A stretch of DNA of 64,000 nucleotides from Malurus cyaneus samueli (GCA_009741485.1 CM019227.1:17373913-17437912), one strand, 5' to 3'. Shown: positions 49,401-60,189, counted from the stretch's first letter. Program-made: numbers and translations. Notes: generated by a model not told the origin, from the sequence alone.

Positions 49401-52400
49401 GAGTTATTTGTGGAGGGTGAATTGCAAAGGGAAAGTCACAACACAGCCTGGTTATTTAGAATTCCTTGAATAATCATAAAGGATTGCTTATTGATAGTCC
49501 ATAAAATCAATTATGGAATGCTCTGGGGTGGAAGGACCTTGAAGTTCATCCCATCCCACCCCCTGCCATGGGCAGGGACACCTTCCACTGTCCCAGGCTG
49601 CTCCCAGTCCCAGTGTCCAACCTGGCCTTGGGCACTGCCAGGGATCCAGGGGTAGCCACAGCTTCTCTGGGCACCCTGTGCCAGGGCCTGCCCACCCTCC
49701 CAGGGAAGGATTCCACCACAATATCCCATCTAAACCTCTCTTCTTTCAGTTTGAGCTCATTGCCCCCTGTTTTATCATTACAAACCCCTGGAAAACCACA
49801 ATGAGGAAAAGAAAAACAATCCCAAACCAAAGATAATGCCTCAGAACATCCTCATCCCTGTGTCTACCACTTCATGGCATTCCCCAGCTGAGATTACACA
49901 CTAACAGCGTAAAACCACTCTGAAAATACCTTAGGAGAAAGCAGCTGAAGAGGAAAGTACTTCTGGGGTGTTCTCTGAGAAGCACAGAAAGAATAAGCAC
50001 ATTCTCTCCAGGGAAAAGGCAAAGGCTGAAGGATATTGCCAAGCTATTCTGGTATTACATAAGCTAATTCCAAAAACACCTTTCTGAACTGTATTAGTCT
50101 GTGTTGTCCTTTAAAAGAGAGGCATTCATTTATAATCCAGAGAGAATTTCAACCCCCAAATCTGAAAACCTCTGAAAATTGGATTTTTTACAACAGCCAA
50201 AGTCCTAACAGCTTCTGTGTCTAAACATCTGAAATGATTCCATCTTAGAAATGGGGTAAAAATGAATTAAGTGTGCTGAATCTTTTTAGAAAGCAGAAAA
50301 ATAAGACCAAATCTTTGAGGAGACATGGCTCATAAATCCCTGCCTTGGCACAGAACAGCAGGAAGATGGATTAATTCCATGAACAGCACAAAGGACCAGA
50401 AGCAGAATTAAAGAAGTGGCTGAAAGTAAAAATGACAAAGGAAACTGCAAAGACAAAAGGCCTTTGTTTAAATTTCTCAGATCCATGAGTAAGTAGTAAG
50501 TGACAATTTGTCAGTAAGTGTGAGAAACTCACTCTAAAGACAAGTCATGTGTGGACTTCTGCCATCTCCAGGTGATAATGGACAAATAATTTTGTATTTT
50601 TCATATATTTCAAAGGGCTCCCACATCAGACAGGCAGGTGCTCAGCAGGAGCTGCTTCACCATCAATTAACAGTTGGGTTCAGGCTCAACATGAGCCTTT
50701 CAGTTCTTTTAACACAGATTTCTCAGCCCAGGGCCTGGCAGGAGGCACTTTCAGCCTCCAACCACTGCTCCAAGTGACTGAACCAGGCAGGCTCAGGGCA
50801 ACACCAGCAGCCACTTGGGACTGGACACCCACAGCATGGAAAAACCACCTTAAAAATCCACACAACACCACCTCTGAAGGGGCTGGAGCGCCTCAACTGC
50901 TCACTGTCACTTAATTAAAATCTTTAAACCACTTTGTTAATTAGGAACTGCACTCTAGGCCAGTGGCTGCGTGACATCAGTGGTACCCAGCCACTCTGAG
51001 TCCAACTGCAGCACATATCAGGCTCGTTATTCAGCCATGGTCTCTCAATCAGAACCAAAACTCTTCCTAAAGAGATGGGCCTAGTCAAGGAGAGGGGCCC
51101 AGGAATAGCACAGGGAGTGCTGGATTAATCTAATTACACTGCTGATGCTTTTTGCTGGCAAGCTATTAAGCAAATCCACAGCAATGATAAAAGAATTACC
51201 TCATGCTACTACTGCAGAAGTTAATTAAGATTTGTTTGGTGGAACAAAAGACAAATCAGGGTTGGAGAAAAAAATGAACATAATTTTCAGTGTTTCTGAC
51301 AGCTGTAGAGAGTGTGTTTTAAAATGGATTAAATGTAATTATCCTTGTTATTTTTTCCCTCTGTTGATGCTGAAAATGACACAAGATTATTGACTATAGG
51401 ACAAACAAGAAAAGCATTGTTTTGGAGCAAATTGTTCTATTTTCTTTTTTAAAGCAAGTAATAACCCACAGTTTTACTTCACCATAAAGAAGTCAAAGTG
51501 TGGAAGCATCACCTGAAAAGCAGATCAAGACTGAAAGGAGTGAGTGACCTATCCTTGTGTTCCAGGTTGGCAAGGGTTTAATCCAAAATGGATTAAACAG
51601 TAATTTTGCAATTATCCTCACTGGTTTGGAAACAGGAGCGCACCTCCAAATCTCTTGGTTTAGCTGAGATCCAAATTAGAATCCTGGAAGGGTTTGGGTT
51701 GGAAGGGAACTTAAGGCTCATCCCATTCCAGCCCCCTGCCATGTGCAGGGACAGGACCAGGCTGCTCCAAGAATTTCTCCTCAAAATCCCATCCATCCCT
51801 GCCCTCTGGCAGGGGAAGCCATTCCCTGTGTCCTGTCCCTCCATCCCTTGTCCCCAGTCCCTCTCCAGCCCTCCTGGACCCCTTTAAGCACTGGAGGCTG
51901 CTATAAATTCTTCCCAGAGACTTCTCCAGGCTGAAATTTTCATGCTCTTTCAGCTCCCAAGTCCTGGAGTTTGACTGGGAGGACTGACATTGCATAATGA
52001 CTTCATAGTTTGGGCTCCAGCACTCCTGAATATTTGGCTGTAAGAGAGACACACACACCTCTCCTTGTACCAGAGCAACAGCTTCTGCAGCAAAACACTC
52101 ATGGCTGCCTGAGTTACTATATACCTGCCCACAAAAACATGGTCAGAGTCTCATCCTTTACATGCTCTAAGCTTTTTTAGGTACAACTGATAGAAATGTG
52201 CAGAGCAAAGCCACATCTTTTTGTCACCAGCTTTTCTACTCTTTAATTCTGCACTAGGCTGAAGCGTTGTTCGCTGCTTATCCCAGGAAACCATAAGCCA
52301 AGCCATATGGATAGAGTCCCAAGAGCCTCATAGAAAGAGGGAGAAAAAAGGAAAATAAAGTGTGCTCTCAATATTCAAAGCACGGCACAGCTATGAATGA

Positions 52401-55400
52401 CAAAGGCTTTTTCTTTGTCTTATTATCTTTTAACAAAAATCCCCTGAAGAGCTGAACACCAACTCATTAACAAAGTTCTGCACATGAATTCACAGACAGT
52501 TTCAGGTAGCTGAGTTCAAAGCGTTTCTCCTTTGGCTGTGAAGTCTCAATGGCATTTGAACAGAAGGGAGAAATCAGATTTTAGGCTTCACTTCAAGATT
52601 ATGATTTAATTGAGGACCTTTTTTTTTGAGAGGGGGGGCAAGGATATAATGAGGAACTCAAAGAAAGAGGTAGAACTGACTTCAGATAGAAGTGAAAAAA
52701 TTTCCACAGAGACAGTGCTTGTGAAAAGGGAGGGTGGTGGGAAACTGGTTCCCAGTGATGATCAAGTTCTCAAATACCCACATCAGCCCTCAGTTCAGGA
52801 AGAAGACTGAGGGGCTGGAGCAGGTCCAGGGAAGGGAATGGAACTGGGGAAGGGCCTGGAGCCCCAGGAGAAGGGTCTGGAAAGCTCCTGAGGGAGCTGG
52901 GGGTGGGGCTCAGCCTGGAGCAAAGGATGCTCCAGGGGGACCTTGTGGCTCTGCACAACTCCCTGACAGAAGGAGGCAGCCGGGGGGGTCGGGCTCTATC
53001 CAGGACAGGGACAGGAGGAGAGGGAACGGCTCAGCTGGGCCAGGGGAGGGGTGGGTTGGACATCAAAAGCAATTTCCTCATGGAAAGGATTGTTAGACAT
53101 TGGAAGGGGCTCCTCATGGAATGGTAGAATCCCCATCCCTGGAGGTGTCAAGGAAAGCCTGGAGGTGCCACTCAGTGCTCTGGGCTGGTGACAAGGTGGG
53201 GATGGGTCCCAGGTTGGACTTTATGATCTCAGAGGTCTTTTCCAAACCGTGTGGATTCTGTGATTCCATAACTGCAGCTGCAGCACACCCAGCAGCACTA
53301 AGATCCAAGGGGATCACTCAAACTTGTTTCCAATGAAGAACAGAAGACACAGTGGGAGAGGGATGACAGTACAACAAGAAGCTACTGGAAACTGAAGAAG
53401 AGGCTGGCTGAAAGCACTGCAGTGCTTTTCTTTTTCCCAAAGAAAAGTCTGGAGCAAGACAGGATACAGATATAGATTATTCATCAGGAGACTCACACTG
53501 AACTGATACAACTCAGCAACTTGAGAGAAGACAAAAATCTGCCAAACAAAACTGCAATCTATGTGGGAGAAGATCTCAGCACATCTGATGTCCTCACTGA
53601 TGCTCTGTGCTGCTTCCATTGATACTCTGATGAGACTGAAGTGCTAAGAAACCCTTATACTTCAGACAAGAAAAGCACATACATTGTGTGTAGCAAAAGG
53701 AAGCACACAAATTCTGAAAACATTCTTTGTGAACAAAACTTAGCAACAAAACAAGTCACAGACTGGCAAGAGGCATCACTACAGTGGTTTGACTTCAGTA
53801 ATTCAGAAAATGAGGCTGTGCTGCTGTCATGCTTGGCCTGGAGCAGCAACAGTCACTGGACTGTCCCTCACCGGTCACTCAATCAACTCCTGTGCTGCTT
53901 TGAAAAAGGGGATTAAAGCATTTTCTGTAAGGTCCTGCTGAATCTTTTAAAACTGTCTTACCTCAAACATCTCCTGCTCTGCCCGTCGATGATCATCCAG
54001 GAGCTGCTCCATGTAGGTCAGATTTCGGAATTTTTCTAGGTAAATACTGTACTGCTCTTGCAGCTGCTCCTCAATCTTCTCGTACTCATCCATGAAAGCA
54101 GGGCTGGGAGAGCAAGCACAAAGTACTCAGTGAAATTGCCCAGAATTTCTGGGCAAAATGTGCCCAGAAAAGAAGAGAAGCTGGAAGTGCTCAAGGCCAG
54201 GTTAGATGGGGCTTGGAGCAATCTGGGATAGCAGAAAATGTCCCACAGCAGAGACTTGGAATGAGATGAGCTTTAAATTCCTTCCAAACAAACTATTCTG
54301 TGATTCCAGAAATCTACAAGTACCACCCTGTATATACACAATTCTGAAATGCAATTTTGGTTCTGCAGCTTCATTTAAATATCTGCTAAACCAGTCTCAA
54401 AACCCTCTTGTTTTTAAGGTTTCACTCTGCTTCAGATACTGAAAGCTCAAGACAAAGCCCCTCACTAAACTATGCTGCAAATTGCATAGAGCAAAGAGAA
54501 GGTTTTTGTGTCCCAGTTCCCATTTCCTTCCACACAGGCACAAAGGTAGCACTTTGGACCCCTCAGAAGGCAGTGTTAATTATCCTGCTGTTCCATGACT
54601 GCAAAAAGTTAAGTGTGTAGCATGGCTGGCAAATCCCCTTCTTTGCTGGGGACTTGCTACAAATGCGTGCTGAGTCATTATAAGTTTAATTAGACTCTGC
54701 GATGAAGTGATGATGTCATTATATTGAAGAGTTGACTTCTGCACCCCAAAAACCTCTGCTGCTGCTGAAGGCTTCACACCCACCCAATCCACCTCCTGCA
54801 GAGTGGTACTGATCAAAATGTGTTAGTGAATCCAGGTTAAATCCTCATTTTTCTAATGTTTCCTTTTTTTCTTTTAGTGTCTAAACACCTTTATACTTCC
54901 AGTATCTGAAAGGGCCTGTAAGGAAGCCAGAAAGGGACCCTGCATCAGGAACAGTGATAGGACAAGTAGTAATGGGTTCAGACTGAAAAAGAGGAGATTT
55001 AGGTTTGATATACAGAAGATATTGTTCCCCGTGAGGGTGCTGAGGCCCTGGCACAGGGTGCCCAGAGAAGCTGTGGCTGCCCCTGGATCCCTGGCAGTGT
55101 CCAGGGCCAGGTTGGACAGGGCTTGGGGCAGCCTGGGACAGTGGAAGGTGTCCCTGCCCACAGCAGGGAGTGGAATGGGATGAGCTTTAAGGTCCTTTCC
55201 CACCCAAACCATTCTGGGATTCCATGATTTTACAGATTTTTCTGGCAGGCTGCACCACTGCCCAGAGGGTCTGATGCTAACAGGGGCTTCAGAATGATTT
55301 TTTTTAATTGATGGTTAACATCAGAAACCTCTGGGAACAGAGGGACTGTTTGCACCAGTTCCATCCTTTCTGTTCATACTCCTTCCTGCAGCAGATAATC

Positions 55401-57344
55401 AGTTCACGATCTTTACCGAACACTTTGGAGAGTCTGCAGCCTCTTCTGGCTTCTTTCCAGTTCCAATTTCCGTTTTTCAATCTTGGCCTCCAAACTGGCT
55501 TCATCCAAAGCCACATTATTCAACATGTCTTTTGTCTTTTGGACTTGTTCCTGAAAGAGAAGGATGGTGAACCATGGCTGGCACTGGAATAATTATATTT
55601 ATCTTTCAAATGCTGAACATTGTTCTGGACAATCTCATCTGTGTTTATACTCAACTAGGCAGTGGAAATTAAAAAGTTCTTTGTGGTCAGGACAATGAAC
55701 TAACTGGGCACTTACAAATGTAAAATACTTGATATTTTTGCTGACATCCTTAGCAAAGGAAAAAAACCCACAGTTTTAACTTCAGTTTCCCTTCTCACTG
55801 AAAAGGCAGTAAAAGATAGGAAGAAGCCCATCTTCTGGAATACATCTTTTGTACATATCCAGATGTATACATTCTGGATACATCTTTTTGGGATGTATCT
55901 TAATGGAATCATTGAGATGATTTCCAACCTTAATGATTCCATGATTCTCTCTGAATAAACACAATTACAATTCCTTGGTATTAGAAATTTAAAGCTTCCA
56001 TCATTTTTCTTTTCTCTTCAAGACACAAGTTAGTTTTATAAAGAACTTCCTATATCTGAATATCTTCATCCTTCTCTAAGTCTTCCTTTATCCATTTTGT
56101 TTCAAAATCTGGGAAGAATCTTGAACATTACAACATGTGCTACAGGAACCAGGAGGGGAAGTGGGAATATTCCAGTTGATTAAAATGAGCTGAGACACTC
56201 AGCCTGCATATGCTCAAGAAACCAGGAGGTAGAGAGGGAGAGGAGGACTTCACTGCTGCAATTCCAGCAGCAGCTGTTGGTCATTGCATGAACTGGGCCA
56301 GCATGAACCAGCTGAGTGTGTGCCACTGCTATTTCCCAGGAAGCCAATCCCTCTCTACCATGCAGCTGTCAGTTCATCAGCACTACTGCTGGAATAAGAA
56401 ATGCACATTAATAACATTTAGTGTTAATACAGACTGCGAGGAGGAGCAAAACAGAAGAGAAGATTGCCTGGAATATCTATTGATTATCCACTGTCTGCTT
56501 AAACCTGGAACTCCACTCCTTGAAATTACACACTGGGACTGGGTACAGGTTGCATTAAATAACTAATCAGTAGGAGCTAATTAACCTCCTCCTCACACAG
56601 TGCTGAAGGGTCAGAAATTCAGGAACCCAAGCACTGGGGCAAGGACAGTGTTGGTAAGTGTAGGACAGACAAGAAGTCCTTCAAACCAAGAACACAGGGA
56701 TGCCCTGGCAGGGCACTCATCAGCACAGGGCCACCTCTGCTCACTCAGCCCTTGGCCAGCTCAGCTACCCTGCTCCAGGGCCCAGCTTCCCAACTCAGAG
56801 GCACCAGCACCTTACGAGTTACCCAGGTCACTCCTTGCAGCCCTGACTCTGCAGAGCTCACAGGGCTCAGACAAGGTAGGGGGATGCAGATTTCTGTGCT
56901 GATTTGGGCAATTCTTGTCCCTCCAGTAGAACTTTCGGGGTGAAGCTCCTAAGAGAATCAGGGAATATGACTACGTGTTTTCTCCCAAGAGAGGGGGCAA
57001 GTGCAGCTCCCTGATTCATGAACTGGAGGAATGTTTGTGCACAGGGAACCAACAATACTTGATGAACCTCTGTTCACATTTCTGATGTTACCAAAATCTG
57101 TATTAGCCATTAACTACATTCAACACTATTAACCCACCTGGTGCAGCTGCAGGTGATGGCTTTGCCATTCTTAACCCCAGGCTGTTGATAAAAAGAGCTA
57201 ATTTCTTCTTGCATCAGAGAAATTATAATTTTGCAATCAAATAAATAATATTTTGCTTACCAGAACACTGTTAATGGCAACTTTCATCACCTTCTCAGCC
57301 TCATTTATCTCCAAAGGTCTGGCAATAGATTCTGTCCTTGCTTC
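16325..57344 (-). CDS. CLUAP1: CLUAP1 (IFT38), C-terminal 60%, partial at the right edge
   Basis: CLUAP1 is a subunit of the intraflagellar transport B complex needed to build cilia. Its N-terminal calponin-homology-like domain binds partners and its coiled coil holds IFT-B2 contacts. Seven exons are seen, in transcript order: 57261-57344, 55417-55550, 53962-54103, 37418-37490, 28053-28157, 18454-18509 and 16325-16477. All use GT-AG introns and the phases join without a break. Together they code 248 residues, the same length as the corresponding part of the 413-residue human protein as I recall it. Order of parts: IARPLEINE segment, long charged coiled coil, acidic tail ending S-D-N-D-F. The exons for the N-terminal 165 or so residues lie beyond base 64000. 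The gene spans more than 47 kb because of large introns. Confidence 0.96.
16478..18453 (-). other. CLUAP1 last intron
   Basis: About 2 kb of moderately GC-rich sequence. The only identifiable element is the CR1 fragment at about 17455-17590. Open frames on both strands, including one of 188 codons at 16677-17243, have no family signature. Confidence 0.6.
17455..17590 (+). mobile_element. CR1 LINE 3' fragment
   Basis: Sense-strand CR1 end: AAGTTGTGGCTGCCCCTGG, then the GGCCAGGTTGGATAGGG block, and CCAACCCAAACCATTCTGG at the tail. Both ends are worn. Confidence 0.82.
18454..18509 (-). CDS. CLUAP1: CLUAP1 exon with the [10 protein letters not shown] motif
   Basis: This short 56-bp exon codes [18 protein letters not shown] after a split glycine codon. 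It matches the human RPGKRIVGTMQGGD segment. The donor GTGAGT and acceptor CTGCAG are strong. The exon is not a multiple of three, so skipping it would change the acidic tail frame. Confidence 0.95.
18888..19045 (+). mobile_element. CR1-type LINE fragment, diverged
   Basis: Older CR1 3' end on the sense strand: AGAAGTTGTGGAGTCTCCA, AGATGATCCTGACAGGTCCC and TTCCAACCTC. A separate tail-like snippet (CATTAATGATTCTATGACTC) is at about 18720-18742. Confidence 0.68.
20421..20535 (+). repeat. Degenerate tandem repeat, three units
   Basis: The words CCCTGGATGCAGAGGGGCTG (20422), CCCAGGATACAGAGGGGGTG (20463) and CCCAGGATGCAGAGGGGCTG (20515) recur at spacings of about 41 and 52 bp, with GGAGTGA before the second and third. 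It is a small, diverged local duplication. Confidence 0.7.
21368..21940 (-). mobile_element. CR1 LINE fragment, long, different subfamily
   Basis: Antisense copy starting ATCACAGAATGACAGAATTT and GAGTTGGAAGGGACCCACAG. It then passes TTTGGACACTCTCCAGCTTT and GAGGTGAGGCTGCACCAGGG, which belong to the C-terminal coding part of CR1 ORF2. No intact frame remains. The TGAGTTGGAAGGGACCCAC start sets it apart from the GGGTTGGAAGGGACCTTAA group. Confidence 0.85.
25430..25915 (+). mobile_element. CR1 LINE fragment, about 480 bp
   Basis: Sense-oriented copy from the GGAGCTGCTGGAGAGAGTCC region through GGACAGGACACAGGGAATGG, AGGGTGCCCAGAGAAGCTGT and GTCCCTGCCATGGCAGGGGT to a worn tail near TCTGTGACTCTC. 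It is the longest copy of this subfamily in the window. Confidence 0.9.
28053..28157 (-). CDS. CLUAP1: CLUAP1 exon with the [10 protein letters not shown] motif
   Basis: Codes [20 protein letters not shown] and then [25 protein letters not shown] is invariant against human; the [13 protein letters not shown] part is diverged. Phase 1 ends on both sides make this 105-bp exon skippable without a frame change. Confidence 0.96.
29695..29905 (-). mobile_element. CR1 LINE 3' fragment, beside a sense snippet
   Basis: Antisense copy: TGGAATGGTTTGGGGTGGAA, three CATCC units, CCATGGCAGGGACAC and CCTGTGCCAGGGCCTCCCAG. A sense-strand snippet (GGCTTCCCACTGCCAGAGGG, then ATTGGGAAGGAATTG) lies just to its left at about 29570-29620, so the two form a small inverted pair. 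Confidence 0.87.
30306..30351 (+). repeat. Perfect 23-bp tandem duplication
   Basis: The 23-bp unit CACACAAGATAAAGAGAAGG plus TGA occurs twice back to back, at 30306-30328 and 30329-30351, with no mismatch. This suggests a recent event. Confidence 0.95.
30806..30832 (+). repeat. (TTA)n microsatellite
   Basis: About nine TTA/TAT units in intronic sequence. Confidence 0.95.
32143..32225 (-). mobile_element. CR1 LINE 3' tail fragment
   Basis: Only about 80 bp remains: ATTTGGGTTGCAAGGGACTT, a single CATCC unit, CCACGGGCAGGGACATTTCC and CCAGGCTGG. Confidence 0.75.
33033..33325 (+). mobile_element. CR1 LINE 3' fragment
   Basis: Sense copy from AGCTGGAGAGGGACTTTGCA through GGGATGGATGGGATATCGGG and GTGCCCAGAGAAGCCGTGGC to ATCCTGTGATTCTGT. 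It has lost about 25 bp between GTTCCCTGG and CACAGGGTG compared with the copy at 25430. Confidence 0.9.
33510..33551 (+). repeat. T-rich tract
   Basis: Runs of T broken by C, ending in an A-free stretch. It may be a reverse-orientation poly(A) remnant or a simple repeat; no element is attached. Confidence 0.8.
34945..35220 (+). mobile_element. CR1 LINE 3' fragment
   Basis: Sense copy with the block GATGGTTTTAAACTGAAGGG at its start, then GGGAGGGTGGTGAGGCCCTG, ATGGCAGGGGTGGGATGGGA and the tail GTCTGGGATTCTATGA. Confidence 0.9.
37418..37490 (-). CDS. CLUAP1: CLUAP1 coiled-coil exon
   Basis: Codes [20 protein letters not shown] and then L-K-S-D, matching human EAKNTLCLIQNKLKEEE. It is the end of the long coiled coil before the acidic tail. 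The exon is 73 bp and ends with one base of the serine codon completed at 28157. Confidence 0.96.
44058..44285 (-). mobile_element. CR1 LINE fragment, older subfamily
   Basis: Antisense copy starting TAGAATCACAGAATCATTAA, with CCAAGGATGGTGACCCCACA, TGACATCCAACCTGAAACTC and TTTGCCTTTGTCCTATT. It is more diverged than the GGGTTGGAAGG group, so probably older. A short sense piece of a related type (TCTCTGTCCTTGGAGGCTTT) is at about 44955-45035. Confidence 0.8.
45175..45300 (+). mobile_element. CR1 LINE 3' tail fragment
   Basis: Sense copy: CAAGGCCAGGTTGGATGGGG, GTGTCCCTGCCCATGGCAGG and the tail CCCAACCCATTCTGTGATG. Confidence 0.86.
48779..48817 (+). repeat. (TC)n microsatellite
   Basis: About 19 TC units with one AC interruption, followed by TGCAG. 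Confidence 0.96.
49049..49096 (+). repeat. 24-bp tandem repeat, two units
   Basis: TTTTCCATCTGATATT followed by ACACACAA (49049-49072), then TTTTCCATCTGATATT followed by CCACATAA (49073-49096). Two mismatches separate the units. Confidence 0.9.
49512..49790 (-). mobile_element. CR1 LINE 3' fragment
   Basis: Antisense copy from TGGAATGCTCTGGGGTGGAA through CCATGGGCAGGGACACC and CACCCTCCCAGGGAAGGATT to TTTCAGTTTGAGCTCATTGC. Confidence 0.9.
51685..51960 (-). mobile_element. CR1 LINE fragment with internal deletion
   Basis: Antisense copy starting GGGTTTGGGTTGGAAGGGAA. The block normally between GGCTGCTCCA and CCCATCCATCCCTGCCCTCT is largely gone, about 150 bp compared with the copy at 15490. 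It continues through GTCCCTCTCCAGCCCTCCTG to CTTCTCCAGGCTGAAATTTT. Confidence 0.86.
52795..53275 (+). mobile_element. CR1-type LINE fragment, about 480 bp, separate subfamily
   Basis: Sense copy with GGGGCTGGAGCAGGTCCAGG, AGCCTGGAGCAAAGGATGCT, GGGACCTTGTGGCTCTGCAC and the tail AGGTCTTTTCCAAACCGTGT then ATTCTGTGATTCC. Its body differs from the other copies, but the TGATCT...GATTC tail is of CR1 type. An LTR origin for part of the body cannot be ruled out without a library search. Confidence 0.75.
53962..54103 (-). CDS. CLUAP1: CLUAP1 exon, central coiled coil
   Basis: Codes [14 protein letters not shown] and then [19 protein letters not shown], ending A-E-Q-E-M-F-E. The FMDEYEK and YLEKFxNLTY words are hallmarks of the CLUAP1 family. 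The first base completes the arginine codon from the exon at 55417. Confidence 0.97.
54190..54310 (+). mobile_element. CR1 LINE 3' tail fragment
   Basis: Diverged sense copy: TCAAGGCCAGGTTAGATGGG, TTGGAGCAATCTGGGATAGC and the tail ATTCTGTGATTCC. It lies only about 90 bp upstream, in transcript sense, of the exon at 53962-54103. Confidence 0.82.
54945..55235 (+). mobile_element. CR1 LINE 3' fragment
   Basis: Sense copy with GGACAAGTAGTAATGGGTTC, AGGAGATTTAGGTTTGATAT, GAGGCCCTGGCACAGGGTGC and the tail CCATTCTGGGATTCCATGAT. Confidence 0.9.
55417..55550 (-). CDS. CLUAP1: CLUAP1 exon, first coiled-coil part
   Basis: Codes [20 protein letters not shown] and then [24 protein letters not shown] and a split arginine codon. 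[13 protein letters not shown] is unchanged from human. Heptad spacing and charge pattern fit a coiled coil. Confidence 0.97.
55551..57260 (-). other. CLUAP1 intron of 1.7 kb
   Basis: Holds a CR1-like tail snippet at about 55905-55950 (CCAACCTTAATGATTCCATG) and a short local duplication of TCTGGATACATCTTTT-like words at 55836-55890. Otherwise nothing identifiable. Confidence 0.55.
57261..57344 (-). CDS. CLUAP1: CLUAP1 exon with IARPLEINE
   Basis: Codes 28 residues, [19 protein letters not shown] then MKVAINSVL, in phase 0 at both ends. It matches human [19 protein letters not shown]. The donor GTAAGC and acceptor TTTTCTAG are good. It is the most upstream CLUAP1 exon fully inside the window. 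Confidence 0.97.
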
Positions 57345-57799
57345 CTAGAAAATAAAAATGCACCAATTTATTTAAACACTACACAAAGGAACTAATTTAT
57401 GCAGAACTGAGGGTGATCAAGCAACAATGATAGGATCATCTGCATAATAAATGGGTTAGGATTTAGTGTTTATTCACCAAGGCTGAGATGATTTAGAGAA
57501 CAGAAGATGATGAAAAAGTTAAGTGAGTTGAGATTAGCAGGGAGCAATCAAGGCATGTTTTCAAACCCAGGTGAGTACTGTGTCTGATTGCAGGTATTCA
57601 TGAAGGCAGATTTTAGGCAATTGCTCTGGTTTTACATGTGCAGCAAGGCATGCAAGGGGGGGACAGAAGACTCCATTGTCTGTACAGCACAACCCATGAA
57701 AACAGCAGTGCAGGTAGAGGAACACAGCATCCCGAAAGTGTGAAGCAGCAAGGACCATGAAGCCACCAAACCATGCCAGGCAGGTGGACACTCAGCACT

Positions 57800-57930
57800 G
57801 ACCCTGCCAGAGCTCCAGGAGCCTTTGGACAATGCTCTCAGGCACAGGGTGGCATTGTTGGGTGTTCTGTGCAAGGCCAGGAGCTGGACTGAATGATCCT
57901 TTTGGGTCCTTCCCCCTGAGGACATTCCAT
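57800..57930 (+). mobile_element. CR1-type LINE tail fragment
   Basis: Sense copy of the older kind: CTCTCAGGCACAGGGTGGCA, GGAGCTGGACTGAATGATCC and TTTTGGGTCCTTCC. Confidence 0.7.
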
Positions 57931-60189
57931 GTGCCTCCTCTGCTCATGTGAGAACTGCATGCTGCAGATGCAGGGATTTATCTGACTCTGATAACCAGGT
58001 GGGTCAGACTCCTCAGAAAACCCCAGGGGTTCATCTTTAAATGCCGAAAGATTAAAAAAAAACCTTCCTCTTCCACCTCAGCAATTGTGGGGGCACATGG
58101 GCTTGGGTCTGTCCTTGTCTAATTGATGCCTTAAACACTGAGCTGGTCATTATATAAAAACTTTTAATTACTTGCTTGGCACTTGGAGGGGAAGAGAGAA
58201 TTTAGCAGCTCAGTGTTCCTAAAACAACCTTACACTAACAACACGTTTGGTAACAGGTGGATAAAGATGGAGAAAGCATCTCTCTAGAAAATATCTGATT
58301 AAGAACCTAAAAATGTTTTGTACACATCGCCACAGGCTGTACCCAGCTCACCACAGGAGGAATTCTGGAAGCAGATCCAATAACTTTGCTAAGATGCCAT
58401 GCCAGAGTGTCCAGATTGCACAGCTCAGTCTGTGCAGAGCCTGCTCCCTCCCCACCAACTCCAGCCCAGGCAACTGCAGGGTGAACCCAACCTGGGAGCT
58501 CATCCAGCAAACAAAAAAGCAGCTTTTTGTGCTGATCCTCTGCTGGATGAGGTCTTTGAGCAATCCCAGCATATGTTGCACCAAGGTTTGTTTTCCTGGC
58601 ATGAGAAAAGAAGGGGAACAAACATTTATGGTGGGGAGAGTGACAGGAGTCACATCTGTTGGTGGCAGCGACAGCTTACACTGCCTCAAGTGCTCATGAA
58701 AATCCCTCTGTCCACAGAAAAATATAAACTCCAAACAGGAAAGCTAGTTTGAATGAAAACAAAATACCAAAACTCTTGCAATACAAACTCCCAAATAATT
58801 CCACGGGTAGATATTCTTGGAGAAGGGTGGGGAACAATAATGTAGCTCAGTTACTATTCTGGGAACATTTAGCATTTCAGAAGCTCACCAAAATCCCTGT
58901 TTATTTGTGAGGCCTTTGCCAGGACCAGCCTGCTCTGGCTTCAGAGGGGTCTGTGTCACACAGCCAGTACACTTCAAACAAAATACCAGGGGAAAGGGAA
59001 TTATTGTCCTTTCCACTTGCAAAAGAGATCAAAGGAACAGCAAGGACTTTGGTTTTCATTATAAACAACTCCCTCACCAACTCCCCTCCAGCAGCCTGGC
59101 GAAACACCCCAGAACATGCACAGGGCACTGCACTGGGCAAGAAACTGATGGGTCTGGAGAAACTTCTGAGGATCTGCCCTTTTAGATGGAATAATTTATG
59201 CAAGTTTGATGTCTTTTCTTCTTCTTTCTTTCCTCTAACATCCTTGAAGTTTCATGTACAGACAACAGTCTTCTACAGAAATCCACATTATTTTCCTAAA
59301 CAAGTTTCAGTCCTACAATCACAAGCACCTGGAAAAAGCTGTCAGGGCAATGCAGAGCAGTGGAAATGCTGGAATTTGAATTTTCAGACTGTGGAATCAG
59401 GGTTTTAACTGGAAAAAGAGAAGGTCAGGGCAATTAACCCCCTCATACCCCAAGAGATGGAGAGGAGAATCCTCTGTGCACAAAGCCCATCCCTAAAACT
59501 CTGCCTTGAAATGTGCATTTTGCACTTCACTGTTACAACAGTACCACTAACCTAGGTTTAACTCCCTGGAGTAGTAAGTCTAAGTGGAAAAGATTAAATA
59601 TTATGGAAAAATAGTAATACATAATGGAAATATAATGGAAAAAGAAATATATTTCAAATCTGTTGAAACCACTGACTTATTTTTTGTGGATGTCTGTCAC
59701 AGCTTCCCTGGGTAACTGCCACTGGGCCATTTCCTGTTACCCTGTGAACACTCTCAGAGAGGAAACTCTTATTTTTAATATATCTTTTTAAGAAGGACCC
59801 TTGCAAATGCACCCATCTTTTCCTTCATTGGGAATCTCCTCCTAAAAGTTTCATTCTCAGTGAACAATGAAGAGTCACTATTGCAAAACTCATTCTGCAA
59901 ATATGCCCAGTGAAGCACTTTCAGCTGGTAACAGATTTCCATTTTTATGGACCAAAAGCTGATGGAGCAGCTTCCTATGTGCCTGATGCATGGAAAAATG
60001 GATGCATCCATCCTCCAGACTGCAGGAAGGAACCAAGCCAAGTAATTAGGCATGACCAGCACACAAGTCAGTGCTGATAAATGTGGTGTAATAACACGTA
60101 CTGATGTGCTCAAGATCTAGCACAGGTTTCTAAACACCTTTTTTGTGGTTAGGAACAGAAATTAAAGCTTTTTTTCTAACACACTGGTC

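Larger units (their letters stand above)
37491..53961 (-). other. CLUAP1 intron of 16.5 kb
   Basis: The largest intron in the window. It holds CR1 fragments (44058-44285, 44955-45035, 45175-45300, 49512-49790, 51685-51960, 52795-53275), a TC microsatellite and a 24-bp tandem repeat. Nothing identifiable in 37500-44050, 45300-48770, 49100-49500, 49800-51680 or 51960-52790. The open frames there are short and unlike known proteins. Confidence 0.6.
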
